This document shows positions 1-9,499 of a stretch of DNA of 64,000 nt, in pieces. Numbering within the stretch: the stretch's first letter is position 1; each line of letters opens with the position of its first letter. The position numbers were made by a program, and so were the translations under genes. Under the pieces are notes generated by a model, which had not been told where the DNA came from, ran no database searches, and worked only from the letters and a program-made list of their open reading frames with translations. Origin of the DNA: Ignavibacteriales bacterium. GTDB taxonomy: Bacteria > Bacteroidota > Ignavibacteria > UBA10030 > SZUA-254. The stretch lies in the NCBI GenBank assembly GCA_016214905.1, contig JACRMQ010000007.1:1005695-1069694 (forward strand). Reading direction: 5' to 3'.

Positions 1-2
1 AT

Positions 3-548
3 ATGGTGGATACTTATCGCTTCATCGATAAAGATAGAGTGGGAATCATGGGGTGGAGCCACGGCGGCTTGATTGCTCTTATGGATATTTTTCAGAATCC
101 TGATGATTATAAAGTCGCGTTCACGGGTGTTCCCGTTAGTGATCTCGTTGCACGGATGGGATATTATGATGATGAGTACCGCGAACAATTTTCAGCCGAA
201 TACCATATTGGAAAAACAGCGAATGAAAATGTCGAAGAATATCGAAAGCGTTCTCCCGTTAATTATGCCGAGAAATTAAAAACTCCGTTACTTATCCATA
301 CAAATACGAATGATGATGATGTGAATGTTTTAGAAGTCGAACATCTCATCAGGGCTTTGAAAGCCGCCGGTAAAAAATTTGATTACGAAATTTTTAAAGA
401 TGCACCCGGTGGACATAGCTTCGACCGCATCGATACGAAGCTTGCCAAACAGATACGCGTTAAAATTTATAAGTTCATAGGTGAATATCTCAAACCTCCA
501 GATCAGATTGAATCGGTTGAGGAGTTGGAAAAAGCAGGATATAAGTAA
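3..548 (+). CDS. Prolyl-oligopeptidase-type (S9) alpha/beta hydrolase, C-terminal part
   Basis: Only the last 181 residues are in the window; the true start lies upstream, so the first Met shown is not the initiator. The fragment carries the catalytic end of an alpha/beta hydrolase of the S9 peptidase family. The nucleophile elbow GWSHGG has Ser19, a probable Asp lies in the DDD cluster near residues 104-106, and the His is in GGHSF (His138). Family members cleave short peptides or act as acyl-aminoacyl peptidases, often in the periplasm. The N-terminal propeller or signal peptide cannot be seen, so location and substrate are unknown. The gene ends just before a bidirectional hairpin. Confidence 0.82.
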   Translation: MVDTYRFIDKDRVGIMGWSHGGLIALMDIFQNPDDYKVAFTGVPVSDLVARMGYYDDEYREQFSAEYHIGKTANENVEEYRKRSPVNYAEKLKTPLLIHTNTNDDDVNVLEVEHLIRALKAAGKKFDYEIFKDAPGGHSFDRIDTKLAKQIRVKIYKFIGEYLKPPDQIESVEELEKAGYK

Positions 549-567
549 AGATCGGTTGGAATGCAAC

Positions 568-598
568 AAAAAGCTCAGGTTAACATCCTGAGCTTTTT
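568..598. terminator. Bidirectional intrinsic terminator between the S9 hydrolase and panD
   Basis: A perfect 12-bp stem (568-579 with 587-598) encloses a 7-nt loop. It is flanked by A-runs on the left and T-runs on the right, so it can terminate transcripts from both sides. The panD stop codon (580-582) lies in the loop and its last three sense codons lie in the right arm. Confidence 0.85.
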
Positions 599-957
599 AA
601 TTTATTCAATTCTTCTTTCGTGTACCGAATAAATTTATTCTTCTTATCAACGATAATGATTCTCGGTTTGATCGGTTTTTTCGACATCTGGAATGTCATT
701 ATGATAATCTCATCTCCCTTTTTTATAAGATGAGCCGCCGCGCCGTTCATGCAAATTTTACCGGAATTCTTCTTCCCTTTAATAACGTAAGTCTCAAGTC
801 GATTACCGTTATTATTGTCTACTACAAGAACTTTTTCAAACTCCGAAATATCTGCTTTCTCCATGAGTGCCGGATCAATAGTTATTGAGCCGACATATTT
901 CAAATTTGCCGATGTAACGGTAGCATTATGTATTTTTGATTTTAGAAATATTCGCAT
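580..957 (-). CDS. panD: Aspartate 1-decarboxylase precursor
   Basis: PanD decarboxylates L-aspartate to beta-alanine for pantothenate and coenzyme A synthesis in the cytoplasm. The 125-residue length fits the family. The self-cleavage site is visible as YVGSITID, with cleavage expected between Gly23 and Ser24; the new N-terminal serine becomes the pyruvoyl cofactor. The KSKIH start and the NGAAAHL motif are also typical. ATG start; no obvious Shine-Dalgarno sequence. A sigma-70-like promoter lies about 40 bp upstream. It stands alone, without panB or panC nearby. The C-terminus is a little longer than in E. coli and basic. Confidence 0.95.
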   Translation of the reverse strand: MRIFLKSKIHNATVTSANLKYVGSITIDPALMEKADISEFEKVLVVDNNNGNRLETYVIKGKKNSGKICMNGAAAHLIKKGDEIIIMTFQMSKKPIKPRIIIVDKKNKFIRYTKEELNKLKSSGC

Positions 958-998
958 ATTTTGAAGAAAAAAAGATTAATCGTTCACTTCACGATTTT

Positions 999-1027
999 AA
1001 TATACTAAGAATGAAATTGAAGAGCAA
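999..1027 (-). promoter_or_regulatory. Probable sigma-70 promoter of panD
   Basis: On the minus strand TTGCTC (1022-1027) is followed after 17 bp by TATATT (999-1004). The expected start of transcription is near 992, giving a leader of about 35 nt. Confidence 0.5.
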
Positions 1028-1036
1028 TTAACCACC

Positions 1037-1065
1037 TTGGATGAAAACAACGGAATCATTATATT
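1037..1065 (+). promoter_or_regulatory. Probable sigma-70 promoter of the polysaccharide locus
   Basis: TTGGAT (1037-1042), 17 bp, then TATATT (1060-1065). Transcription would begin near 1072, only one or two bases before the ATG at 1074. The transcript may therefore be leaderless, which agrees with the lack of a Shine-Dalgarno sequence there. Confidence 0.5.
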
Positions 1066-1073
1066 GAATCGCT

Positions 1074-2897
1074 ATGAAACAATATTTTCGTATTTTATCG
1101 TACCTTAAAGAATTCTGGAAACCGTTAACCCTTGCAACGGTAAGCAATATTCTTTTCGTAATATTCAGCACGCTTTCAGTCGGTTCGGTCATGCCGTTTA
1201 TCGACATTCTTTTCAGTTCACCATCACCAAACCGTCAATCGGAAATCGCGTTTAATCTTTTTAAACTTCGTGAATACATCTCATATCAACTCAATCAACT
1301 CGTATTGAGTTACGATCGGCTTGATTTGTTGCTGGGACTTTGTATCGCCATAGTTATCACATTTATGCTGAAGAATTTGTTTTTCTACCTGCAAGGATAT
1401 TTTATGGCGACTGTTGATCAGGGAATTACACGGCGGCTGCGCGATAAACTTTACGCTCATCTCCACCAGCTCTCGATGAGTTTCTTCAATAATGAAAGAA
1501 AAGGAAATCTGATCTCTACCATCGTGAACGATGTACGGGTTGTGCAGGAATCGCTCTCGGTTGGCGTAAACGGCGCGTTCCGCGACCCACCTCAAATAAT
1601 TATGTTCGTTCTAGTCTTATTCTTTTTCGATTGGTCTCTAACTCTTTTTATTTGTGTGCTGTTACCGGTAACAGGATTTCTAATTACACGACTGGGAGAT
1701 ATGTTGAAACGTGAGAGTAAAGCAGCTCAGGAAAGAATGGCAGATGTCATTTCGGTTCTTTCTGAAACATTATCGAATGTCCGTGTAGTGAAAGCGTTCA
1801 GGATGGAGGAATTCGAGATAAATAAATTCAAAAACCATACACAGAAATATTTCCAAACGATGCGCGGTATACAACGGCGCAAAAACCTTGCGAGTCCTCT
1901 AACGGAATTTCTCGGTGCCATAACAATTGCCATAATCCTTTGGTTCATAGGTAAAAACGTCGTTCAAGGTACAACCCCGATGACACCGGGTGCATTGCTG
2001 CTATTCGTAGGGATAATCGTACAAATGTTGCCGTCTCTTAAATCGTTCGGGCTTGTATTCAACAGTGTCCAGGAAGGCAGCGCGGCGGCAAACAGGGTGC
2101 TAACAGTGCTCGATATCAAGCCGAATATTTATGACAAGAAAGATGCTGCAACTTTGTCTGGGTTTAAAAATAAAATCGAATTTAAAAATGTTTCGTTCCA
2201 ATATGAAACCGGTGACATTGTTCTGAAGAGAATAAATTGTGAAATAAATGCGGGGGAAACTGTTGCGATTGTTGGTCCGAGCGGGGCGGGTAAATCAACA
2301 CTTGTCGATTTAATCCCAAGATTTTATGATGTCAGCGATGGAAGTGTAACAATTGATGGAATGGATGTGCGAAGCATTACTATGGATTCACTCCGTTCGC
2401 TTATGGGCATTGTTACGCAGGAAACAATTCTTTTTAATGATACCGTTCGGAATAATATTGCGTATGGTCATCAGGAAGTTGAGTTTGATAAAATTGTTGC
2501 CGCAGCCAAAGTAGCAAATGCTCACGATTTTATATCATCACTTCCCGAGGGTTACGATACTGTTATTGGTGATCGAGGCGTAAAAATATCCGGTGGCGAA
2601 CGTCAGCGTATATCGCTTGCAAGGGCAATTTTAAAAAATCCACCCATACTTATTCTAGACGAAGCAACTTCGGCTCTCGATACGGAAAATGAAATTCTCG
2701 TTCAGCAGGCGATTGAACGGTTGATGGAAGGTCGAACGTCTATTGTCATCGCTCACAGACTATCTACGGTCCAGCGTGCCGATAAAATAATAGTTCTTGA
2801 GGATGGTAAAATTGTTGAAATTGGGAAACATTCAGAACTACTCGCTCAATCCGATAGCTTATACAAAAAATTGCACGAGCTTCAATTTCAAATTTAA
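1074..2897 (+). CDS. MsbA-like ABC exporter (fused membrane and ATPase domains)
   Basis: A 607-residue half-transporter expected to work as a homodimer that flips a lipid-linked substrate across the inner membrane. The N-terminal half holds about six membrane helices (roughly residues 15-330). The C-terminal ATPase has Walker A GPSGAGKST (401-409), the Q-loop in VTQE, signature SGGERQ, Walker B ILILDEATS and the H-loop in IAHRLST, so it looks fully active. It opens a run of glycosyltransferase genes, so lipid A-core, an O-antigen precursor or another glycolipid is the likely cargo. Sequence alone does not separate MsbA from other lipid exporters. Confidence 0.9.
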   Translation: MKQYFRILSYLKEFWKPLTLATVSNILFVIFSTLSVGSVMPFIDILFSSPSPNRQSEIAFNLFKLREYISYQLNQLVLSYDRLDLLLGLCIAIVITFMLKNLFFYLQGYFMATVDQGITRRLRDKLYAHLHQLSMSFFNNERKGNLISTIVNDVRVVQESLSVGVNGAFRDPPQIIMFVLVLFFFDWSLTLFICVLLPVTGFLITRLGDMLKRESKAAQERMADVISVLSETLSNVRVVKAFRMEEFEINKFKNHTQKYFQTMRGIQRRKNLASPLTEFLGAITIAIILWFIGKNVVQGTTPMTPGALLLFVGIIVQMLPSLKSFGLVFNSVQEGSAAANRVLTVLDIKPNIYDKKDAATLSGFKNKIEFKNVSFQYETGDIVLKRINCEINAGETVAIVGPSGAGKSTLVDLIPRFYDVSDGSVTIDGMDVRSITMDSLRSLMGIVTQETILFNDTVRNNIAYGHQEVEFDKIVAAAKVANAHDFISSLPEGYDTVIGDRGVKISGGERQRISLARAILKNPPILILDEATSALDTENEILVQQAIERLMEGRTSIVIAHRLSTVQRADKIIVLEDGKIVEIGKHSELLAQSDSLYKKLHELQFQI

Positions 2898-2911
2898 ATG
2901 ATCTTATTCAG

Positions 2912-3772
2912 ATGAAAGTCAGCGGTTTCACCTTTGTTCGGGATGCCGAAAAATATGGCTACCCGGCAGTCGAATCCATACTATCTATGCTTCCGATTTG
3001 CGACGAGGTTGTTGTTGTGGTCGGATATTCTTCCGATAATACTCTCCAAATCATACACGAAATTGATTCGGATAAAATTCGAATTGTCGAAACCATTTGG
3101 GATGAATCACTTCGCATCGGTGGTAAAATCCTTGCTCAACAAACCGATATCGCTTTGAGTCACTGCAACTATGATTGGTGCTTCTATCTTCAGGCAGATG
3201 AAGTATTGCACGAAAAATTTTATCAACCGTTACGCTCATCGATGGAAGAGAACCTCAACAACCATCGTGTTGAAGGATTGCTTTTTGATTACGTTCATTT
3301 TTATGGAAGTTATTGGACTATAGGAACGGGAAGGCAGTGGTATCGAAAAGAAATTAGAGTTGTGCGTAATAAAATCGGCGTTCGATCGTTCAGAGATGCG
3401 CAAGGTTTCCGTCTGAACGGGAATAAACTTCATGTTAAACATTCCGGAGCGCAGATTTTTCATTATGGATGGGCTAAACCGCAAGATCAAATGACTGCCA
3501 AACAAAAAAACCTCGATAGGTTTTGGCACCGTGACGAAGAAATAGAAGAAAAATATGCGAGTGCCGAATTTCAGATATTCGGAAATCTTGAAGAGATTGC
3601 GCTCTTTAAAGATACACACCCTGCAGTTATGCGATCGCGGGTTGGCGATTGCGATTCAAATATTATCAAAATTGTTGAAAACAGGAAGAAACGTAAAACA
3701 TTTTTCAAATGGCTCGAAGAGGATATTCTCCACACGAGAATCGGTGAGTATAAAAATTATAAATTGGTATGA
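2912..3772 (+). CDS. Family 2-type glycosyltransferase
   Basis: A 286-residue soluble protein with a GT-A fold start: a nucleotide-binding strand, VVVVVGYSSDNT in the place of the usual DDGSxDxT, and a metal-binding acidic motif in LQADEVLH. Such enzymes move a sugar from a nucleotide-sugar to a growing glycan on the cytoplasmic face. It follows the ABC exporter by 14 bp and is probably co-transcribed. The donor sugar cannot be told. Its stop codon lies one base from the stop of the convergent gene, so the two transcripts must overlap or end inside each other. Confidence 0.82.
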   Translation: MKVSGFTFVRDAEKYGYPAVESILSMLPICDEVVVVVGYSSDNTLQIIHEIDSDKIRIVETIWDESLRIGGKILAQQTDIALSHCNYDWCFYLQADEVLHEKFYQPLRSSMEENLNNHRVEGLLFDYVHFYGSYWTIGTGRQWYRKEIRVVRNKIGVRSFRDAQGFRLNGNKLHVKHSGAQIFHYGWAKPQDQMTAKQKNLDRFWHRDEEIEEKYASAEFQIFGNLEEIALFKDTHPAVMRSRVGDCDSNIIKIVENRKKRKTFFKWLEEDILHTRIGEYKNYKLV

Positions 3773-3773
3773 G

Positions 3774-5270
3774 TTATCGGAGAGAAAATACCGATGCTGT
3801 TTTAATCCTGTTGTATTTCGGATTGAAGTAGTGCGCAATCCAGTCTCCCAAGCTCGGAGATATTTCTTTTTCTAATGTCAACCGTTTGCCGAATGCTTTT
3901 TCAAATGTAATTCTGTCTTGCTCGATTGAATCCCCGTAAAAGACGATATAATTAATTGTCGCTTTTGAAACAGTGACTTCCTGAAATTCTTCATTGAAAT
4001 TCTTTCGCTCAAAAAACCAGAATAACGGTAGAGTTGGGTTGCCAAGATAATAAGAGGGGACGAGAAACTCATAATCGTATTGAACGATTATAATTCCGGT
4101 TGCATTATGTTGTGATTGGATAAATACGAACGGTTCGATCCGGTCTTTCTTCCCGTAATGAAATAAAGTCAATGTGAGCAGTATTGAATTCAGTATCCAG
4201 AAATAAATCCATAATCCCCGATAAAATTTTAGTAAATTCTTTTTCATGAACCATTCTTTTATTTTTGACATACCGGCTACACCTAGAATGATCAAAACCG
4301 GAATGATAGGAAGGAGAAAGCGTTCTTGCTTGTTTGCGATAATACTATGCGCGATAAAGAATGATAACGTTGAAATACCGAGCAATGAAAATGTTCTTCC
4401 TCCTCTGAATGTCGAATAAAGAAAAAGAATTGAAAATGGTGGGATGAAGATTGCAGTCAGAGTTAGCAAATAACGCCATGGTGGACCGGCCGGATAACCT
4501 GATGTATGAAATAAATCGTTCGGATTACTGAATATCCAACCGAAATTTCTATAATACGAGTAACCAAATTCTCCATTGATAAAAATATTTATGACTGCCT
4601 GAGCAGAAGCGATGAGCAGGACTCCAATTAAAAACGCGGAAAAATATCGTCTCCTGCTTTTCTGAAACAATAAACCGAGTGTAAAAATCCCGACAAACGA
4701 AATCATCGGGAAACGAAGTATCATCGCTGTTCCCATCAAGATTCCGGCAACGGTTATTGAGATGGGATTAAATGAATTTTGTTCTTCTTGTTTCCGGATA
4801 ATCCATATCGACACGAGAACAGGTATTTGGCACAGTGCTTCTTCAAATTGGTGAACTGCCATGATTGGGATGATGAATAAGGATGTTGCCATCAAACCAC
4901 CGATAGATGCCTGGATTTTATCGGTTTTAGATTCTAAAATTTTATAGACGAAATATATCACGAGCAGAGAAAGGATACCTTGAACAAGTCGGATGGTCAA
5001 CATCTCAATATCAGGTGAACTGTTACCAAGTGCTCTCCCTAACATCATCATTATTGCTCCAAAATAAGGATATAAAGGAGAATCTTTGTAATCATGAGGT
5101 AATGGGAACCCCCGCGAAATCATGTCAGCATCGACGACAAAGTTAAAATGATCGTCGAGCGTGAGGAATCCTTTACTGAAAAATGCAGCGATAAGTCTTA
5201 TCAATAATCCGAACAATAATAAAAATGTAAGCGGATTTCGATTAAATCTATCTATCAAATTTTCCTTCAA
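3774..5270 (-). CDS. GT-C membrane glycosyltransferase, ALG9/GT22-like
   Basis: A 498-residue protein with about ten membrane helices. An early acidic motif (TLDDHF, residues about 37-42) fits the first periplasmic loop of GT-C enzymes. A later NKQERFLLPIIP segment resembles the HKEERFLxP motif of the GT22 mannosyltransferases. These enzymes use polyprenyl-phosphate sugars at the outer face of the inner membrane. No ATG is available; a TTG start at 5270 preceded by AGGA is the best choice. It is the only gene on this strand inside the polysaccharide locus. Substrate unknown. Confidence 0.72.
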   Translation of the reverse strand: MKENLIDRFNRNPLTFLLLFGLLIRLIAAFFSKGFLTLDDHFNFVVDADMISRGFPLPHDYKDSPLYPYFGAIMMMLGRALGNSSPDIEMLTIRLVQGILSLLVIYFVYKILESKTDKIQASIGGLMATSLFIIPIMAVHQFEEALCQIPVLVSIWIIRKQEEQNSFNPISITVAGILMGTAMILRFPMISFVGIFTLGLLFQKSRRRYFSAFLIGVLLIASAQAVINIFINGEFGYSYYRNFGWIFSNPNDLFHTSGYPAGPPWRYLLTLTAIFIPPFSILFLYSTFRGGRTFSLLGISTLSFFIAHSIIANKQERFLLPIIPVLIILGVAGMSKIKEWFMKKNLLKFYRGLWIYFWILNSILLTLTLFHYGKKDRIEPFVFIQSQHNATGIIIVQYDYEFLVPSYYLGNPTLPLFWFFERKNFNEEFQEVTVSKATINYIVFYGDSIEQDRITFEKAFGKRLTLEKEISPSLGDWIAHYFNPKYNRIKTASVFSLR

Positions 5271-5308
5271 TGCGGATTTCCTTGTGAACAGAAAACATCT
5301 GTTGAATA

Positions 5309-5337
5309 TTGCTAATTAAACACAGAACGAATATATT
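5309..5337 (+). promoter_or_regulatory. Probable sigma-70 promoter of the LTA-synthase-like gene
   Basis: TTGCTA (5309-5314), a 17-bp spacer and TATATT (5332-5337). The expected transcript starts near 5344, 35 nt before the ATG at 5379. It would drive the five-gene run to 11801. Confidence 0.5.
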
Positions 5338-5378
5338 GAAATAATTTTTGAAATTAAAATGGCTATTCATCCATAATC

Positions 5379-7322
5379 ATGCTGAAACAGAAACCTGCTA
5401 AAACTGGCAAAACCTCTAAACTATCGCAGGGGTTTTATTTTTTTCGATTGATCAAACAATTGACAATCATCCTTTTTCTTTTTTTCGCCGCCCGTTTATT
5501 ATTTTACATATTCAACCGTCAATCATTTTCTGATTGCGCCACACTCGACCTTTTTATTGGATTTTTGTACGGTATCCGATTTGATATTTCTGCAATTCTC
5601 TACTTTAATATTTTATTTATTTTGATACTTCTCGTACCGCATCCATACAGGGAGAAAAAAGGTTATCGTATTATATCATCTTTTATTTTTTATTTTTTTA
5701 ATGGGATCGCGTTATTGTTGACAGTCATTGATTTCGAATATTTTAAATTCGCAAAGAAAAGAATGACTTTTGATCTGATTTCGATGAAGAGTGATTTGAA
5801 CTCATTGGTTCCGGAATATCTAAAAGATTATTGGTACCTCGCATTAATTCTGGTTAGCTTCCTCGTCATTAGCTGGTACATTTCAAAGAAGATGATATCT
5901 AAAACATCTCCGCCAAAAATAAATTATTTCATTCAATCGATCATATTAATATTTACTATCGGTCTTTTCTTAATAGGTGTGCGTGGAGGGTTTCAATTAA
6001 AACCGTTGAAAGTGTTAGATGCATCTTTATATGGAACTCCTAAAACCGTTCCGTTGATTTTAAATTCCCCTTTTACTTTTATTCAGTCGTATGGAAGGAA
6101 ACGTCTAACCGAAATAAGATATATGTCGAATGAAATTGCTGAAAAACGATTTCCGATTTATCATCGGGTGAATAGTGAATACCAGATGAAAAAAATGAAT
6201 GTCGTTATTATCATTGTGGAGAGCTTATCGCGTGAATTTATGTCATGTTACGGTGCTGAGAAAAGTTACACGCCATTTCTTGATTCTCTGGCAACACATT
6301 CGCTTGTCTGTAAAAATTCATTTGCCAATGGTACTCGGTCTATGGAAGCTATTCCCGCTGTAATTGCCAGCATTCCACATTTGATGACCGATTCATATAT
6401 TTATTCCGCATATCAAGGAAATCGGATTAACAGCATTGGGAGTTTGCTTGATGAAAAAGAATATGAAACCGCCTTTTTCCATGGTGGAACTAACGGTACA
6501 ATGGGCTTCGATAGTTTTGTAAAAATGGGTGGTATAAAAAAATATTTCGGTCGAAGCGAATATGGCGATGAAAAAGATTTCGACGGTTTGTGGGGAATAT
6601 ATGATGAAGAATTTCTTCAGTTCACTGCGCAAACTTTGGAAAAAATGAAAAAACCGTTTTGCTCAACAATCTTCACTCTTTCATCTCACGAACCGATAAG
6701 TATACCACAAAAGTATAAGGATAAGTTTGAAAGGGGAAAACTCCCTATCGAGAGAGGTATAGAATATGTCGATTTTGCGATTGGAAAATTTTTTCATTCT
6801 GTGTCTAAGATGGAGTGGTATCAAAATACATTATTCGTTATCACCGGTGATCATACACCGGGCAGAACCCAACACCAGTGGTTTCAATCTTCTATCGGAA
6901 TGTTCGAAGTCCCGATCATGTTTTTTGCGCCGAATAATAAACTGAAAGGGATGAACAACAAATTGACATCCCATGTGGATATAATGCCATCTATTCTCGA
7001 TTACCTTTCATACGGCGGTGACTATGTTTCATTCGGCAGAAGTATTTTTGATTCCTCTTATGACGGTTCGAACTTGAATCTTGTAAGCGAGAGTTATCAA
7101 TTGTTGAAAAATGATTATGCGCTTTTGTCGGATGGTGAAAAAGTAATCAGTTTTGAAAAATATTCCAATGAGAAAAAAATATCTCAAAACCATCTTGGCT
7201 CAGATCCGGCGGTGGAAAAGAAAATGCTTGAAAATCTAAGAGCTAGTTTGCAAATTTACCGGAATGCGATGATTCATGATAGATTAACTACCAATTCTTA
7301 CCATAATTACACTAGCCCCTGA
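5379..7322 (+). CDS. LTA-synthase/MdoB-like phosphoglycerol or phosphoethanolamine transferase
   Basis: A 647-residue inner-membrane enzyme of the alkaline-phosphatase (sulfatase) superfamily. About five helices occupy residues 28-205, followed by a periplasmic catalytic domain. Glu281 in IVESLS is the expected metal ligand and Thr319 in NGTRSM the expected nucleophile. FHGGTNG and ITGDHTPGR supply the other metal ligands. Family members move phosphoglycerol or phosphoethanolamine from phospholipid to a polymer. In this Gram-negative setting, decoration of lipopolysaccharide, glycan or periplasmic glucan is more likely than teichoic acid synthesis. It starts a tight operon; the next gene begins 6 bp after its stop. 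Confidence 0.87.
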   Translation: MLKQKPAKTGKTSKLSQGFYFFRLIKQLTIILFLFFAARLLFYIFNRQSFSDCATLDLFIGFLYGIRFDISAILYFNILFILILLVPHPYREKKGYRIISSFIFYFFNGIALLLTVIDFEYFKFAKKRMTFDLISMKSDLNSLVPEYLKDYWYLALILVSFLVISWYISKKMISKTSPPKINYFIQSIILIFTIGLFLIGVRGGFQLKPLKVLDASLYGTPKTVPLILNSPFTFIQSYGRKRLTEIRYMSNEIAEKRFPIYHRVNSEYQMKKMNVVIIIVESLSREFMSCYGAEKSYTPFLDSLATHSLVCKNSFANGTRSMEAIPAVIASIPHLMTDSYIYSAYQGNRINSIGSLLDEKEYETAFFHGGTNGTMGFDSFVKMGGIKKYFGRSEYGDEKDFDGLWGIYDEEFLQFTAQTLEKMKKPFCSTIFTLSSHEPISIPQKYKDKFERGKLPIERGIEYVDFAIGKFFHSVSKMEWYQNTLFVITGDHTPGRTQHQWFQSSIGMFEVPIMFFAPNNKLKGMNNKLTSHVDIMPSILDYLSYGGDYVSFGRSIFDSSYDGSNLNLVSESYQLLKNDYALLSDGEKVISFEKYSNEKKISQNHLGSDPAVEKKMLENLRASLQIYRNAMIHDRLTTNSYHNYTSP

Positions 7323-7328
7323 TCCGTT

Positions 7329-8423
7329 ATGAATATTATTTTGCTCTCTAATTATTCAATCGGTTGTGTGCCTTTTTATGTAAAACGCGCCCTTGAAAAA
7401 ATAGGGCATAATGTTTTTCCTTTCAGCCCTGATTATAACCTGGATGGATGGACGAAATGTGCGGAGGATGTGGATGTAACCGAGATAGTAAAAAATATTT
7501 CAATACCGATCGATCTCATTCTCTGTGTGGAAGCGAGTACGGGAACAAAATTTTTTCCGAAAGGATTGGATTCTGTTCCGGCGCCAACAGCTTGGTGGGG
7601 AATAGATAACCATTTGAATTATCGATGGCACAAGGAATATGCAAACTTATTCGATATTGGATTTTTTGCGCAAAAAGAGTACCTTCACAAGGCGCAGAAA
7701 TATGGATTAAAAAATTCATTTTGGCTTCCTCCCGGATGTGATGAAGAATTTCATCGCGACAGAAATTATGAAAGAATTTATGATGTGAGTTTTGTTGGAA
7801 ACCTGACTCCTAACCGTAAAACATTTTTCAATTCGCTTGGTGTACCCGTTAATCTCGTTTCCGGGGTATATTTAGATAAAATGGGTGAAGTGTACAGCAA
7901 ATCTAAAATAGTACTGAATATCAGCGCCCGCGAAGATTTGAATATGCGTGTATTCGAAGTTATGTGTTCGGGTGCATTACTAGTTACACAAAGGATAGAT
8001 GCGGGTATCAACGAGTTGTTTGAAGAAGGCAGGCATTTTGTTTTTCATGACATAAAAAATGCGGGTAAAATTGTTAGGTATTACCTGGATCATCCTGAAG
8101 AACGCGTGCGAATCGCTGATGCAGGAAAAGAAATAGCTGTCAGCGAGAATACGTATGCTAAGCGGGTGGAGACAATACTCGCGAAAGTCAAAGAGTTTAG
8201 CGGATATACCGAATCGAGAAGACAAAAATTTAATTCATATAAAATATATATCCAGGAAAGTTTAGTCTATAAACACCGATCGTTCAAATTACTGAATGAA
8301 TCGAGGCGATCGTTTAACGAAGCGATGAATAGGAATAAATTTCTAACAATATTTTACCTATTGCGATTTTCATTTTACAGATTGATTGAACGAATTGATA
8401 AAATGTTCAAGAAAAATTTTTAA
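7329..8423 (+). CDS. CgeB-like family glycosyltransferase
   Basis: A 364-residue GT-B fold protein. The segment RVFEVMCSGALLVTQR, with a downstream acidic GINELFEEG, is typical of the CgeB/spore-maturation-like glycosyltransferases. These are common in surface polysaccharide loci outside spore-formers. The C-terminal 70 residues are basic and aromatic, suggesting membrane association. No transmembrane helix is clear. It sits between the sulfatase-fold transferase and a GT4 enzyme in one operon. Donor and acceptor are unknown. Confidence 0.78.
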   Translation: MNIILLSNYSIGCVPFYVKRALEKIGHNVFPFSPDYNLDGWTKCAEDVDVTEIVKNISIPIDLILCVEASTGTKFFPKGLDSVPAPTAWWGIDNHLNYRWHKEYANLFDIGFFAQKEYLHKAQKYGLKNSFWLPPGCDEEFHRDRNYERIYDVSFVGNLTPNRKTFFNSLGVPVNLVSGVYLDKMGEVYSKSKIVLNISAREDLNMRVFEVMCSGALLVTQRIDAGINELFEEGRHFVFHDIKNAGKIVRYYLDHPEERVRIADAGKEIAVSENTYAKRVETILAKVKEFSGYTESRRQKFNSYKIYIQESLVYKHRSFKLLNESRRSFNEAMNRNKFLTIFYLLRFSFYRLIERIDKMFKKNF

Positions 8424-8431
8424 ATGACTCT

Positions 8432-9499
8432 ATGATATTCGGAATAGATTATCAAGCGGCTGTCCCCACGGAACGATCAGGGATCGGAACTTATATCTTC
8501 AATCTTGTTGATGCTTTGTCTTCCATCGATGGAAGAAATGAATATAATCTTCTTGTCCCTTCGATGGATAAATCATTAAAAGCGGTAAGTGAGAATTTCA
8601 AATATATTAGTAAGAAAAATCCATTTCGATTCATAAAACGATTCGATTCATTCCACGGTCCCGATTTCAAACTGATCAGTGTGAGAGCGGGTAGGAAGAT
8701 TGTAACTATTCATGATTTAGCAAGCAGGGTGGAGGGTGATTTTATGTCAGAGGATTTTCTCGCTTTGACCCGGAATAAAATTGAAAAATCCACTGACAAG
8801 GCAGATGTTATCGTAACGGTAAGCAAAACTATCAAACATCAGCTTGAAGAATATTATCCCAGAATAAGAGGAAAGATTCGAGTTGTATATCACGGTATCG
8901 GAGATGAAATTCAGCGAACAAACCAAAAAGACCTAGAATTCGAGAAGCTCGGGAAATATGGGATAACTACTCCTTATTTCCTTTTTGTCGGCAATCTTGA
9001 AACACGAAAAAATATTATAACTTTATTAAAAGCATTTCAAAGTTTTATTCAAAAAGAAAAGACCAACCATCAACTAGTATTAGTAGGTAAGCCGGGCTGG
9101 GGTTACGAACGAATAATGAAGCATGTGAATGAATCTGCATGTCGAGACCGAATTCGTTTTGTGGGATGGATATGCAGTGCCGATATTTCCACTCTTTATT
9201 CGAATGCAGATTTGTTCGTCTATCCATCTTGGTACGAGGGTTTCGGATTCCCCTTACTTGAAGCAATGAAATGCGGTGTTCCCGTTATCGCATCCGATAT
9301 CCCAACTCATCGTGAGATTGCAGGTAATGCAGCGATTTTTGTTCCACCATCCGATGCAGAAAGTTTTGCGCAAAAATTTTCTTTGCTTCTATCCGATGGA
9401 CAATTAAGAACCGGGCTTGTTCAATCCGGGAAATCCCGATCCGAATTATTCACATGGAAGAAAGCAGCACAGGCGATGCTCGATATTTATGAAGGTTAA
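8432..9499 (+). CDS. Family 4 (GT-B) glycosyltransferase
   Basis: A 355-residue retaining glycosyltransferase. The N-terminal Rossmann half has the glycine-containing RSGIGTYIFNL start. The C-terminal donor-binding half has VGNLETRKN, the E-x7-E type motif in YEGFGFPLLEAMKCG and PVIASDIPTHREIAG. It transfers a sugar, often mannose or rhamnose in relatives, to a polysaccharide intermediate in the cytoplasm. The next gene starts immediately after its stop, with no gap, which suggests translational coupling. Confidence 0.9.
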   Translation: MIFGIDYQAAVPTERSGIGTYIFNLVDALSSIDGRNEYNLLVPSMDKSLKAVSENFKYISKKNPFRFIKRFDSFHGPDFKLISVRAGRKIVTIHDLASRVEGDFMSEDFLALTRNKIEKSTDKADVIVTVSKTIKHQLEEYYPRIRGKIRVVYHGIGDEIQRTNQKDLEFEKLGKYGITTPYFLFVGNLETRKNIITLLKAFQSFIQKEKTNHQLVLVGKPGWGYERIMKHVNESACRDRIRFVGWICSADISTLYSNADLFVYPSWYEGFGFPLLEAMKCGVPVIASDIPTHREIAGNAAIFVPPSDAESFAQKFSLLLSDGQLRTGLVQSGKSRSELFTWKKAAQAMLDIYEG

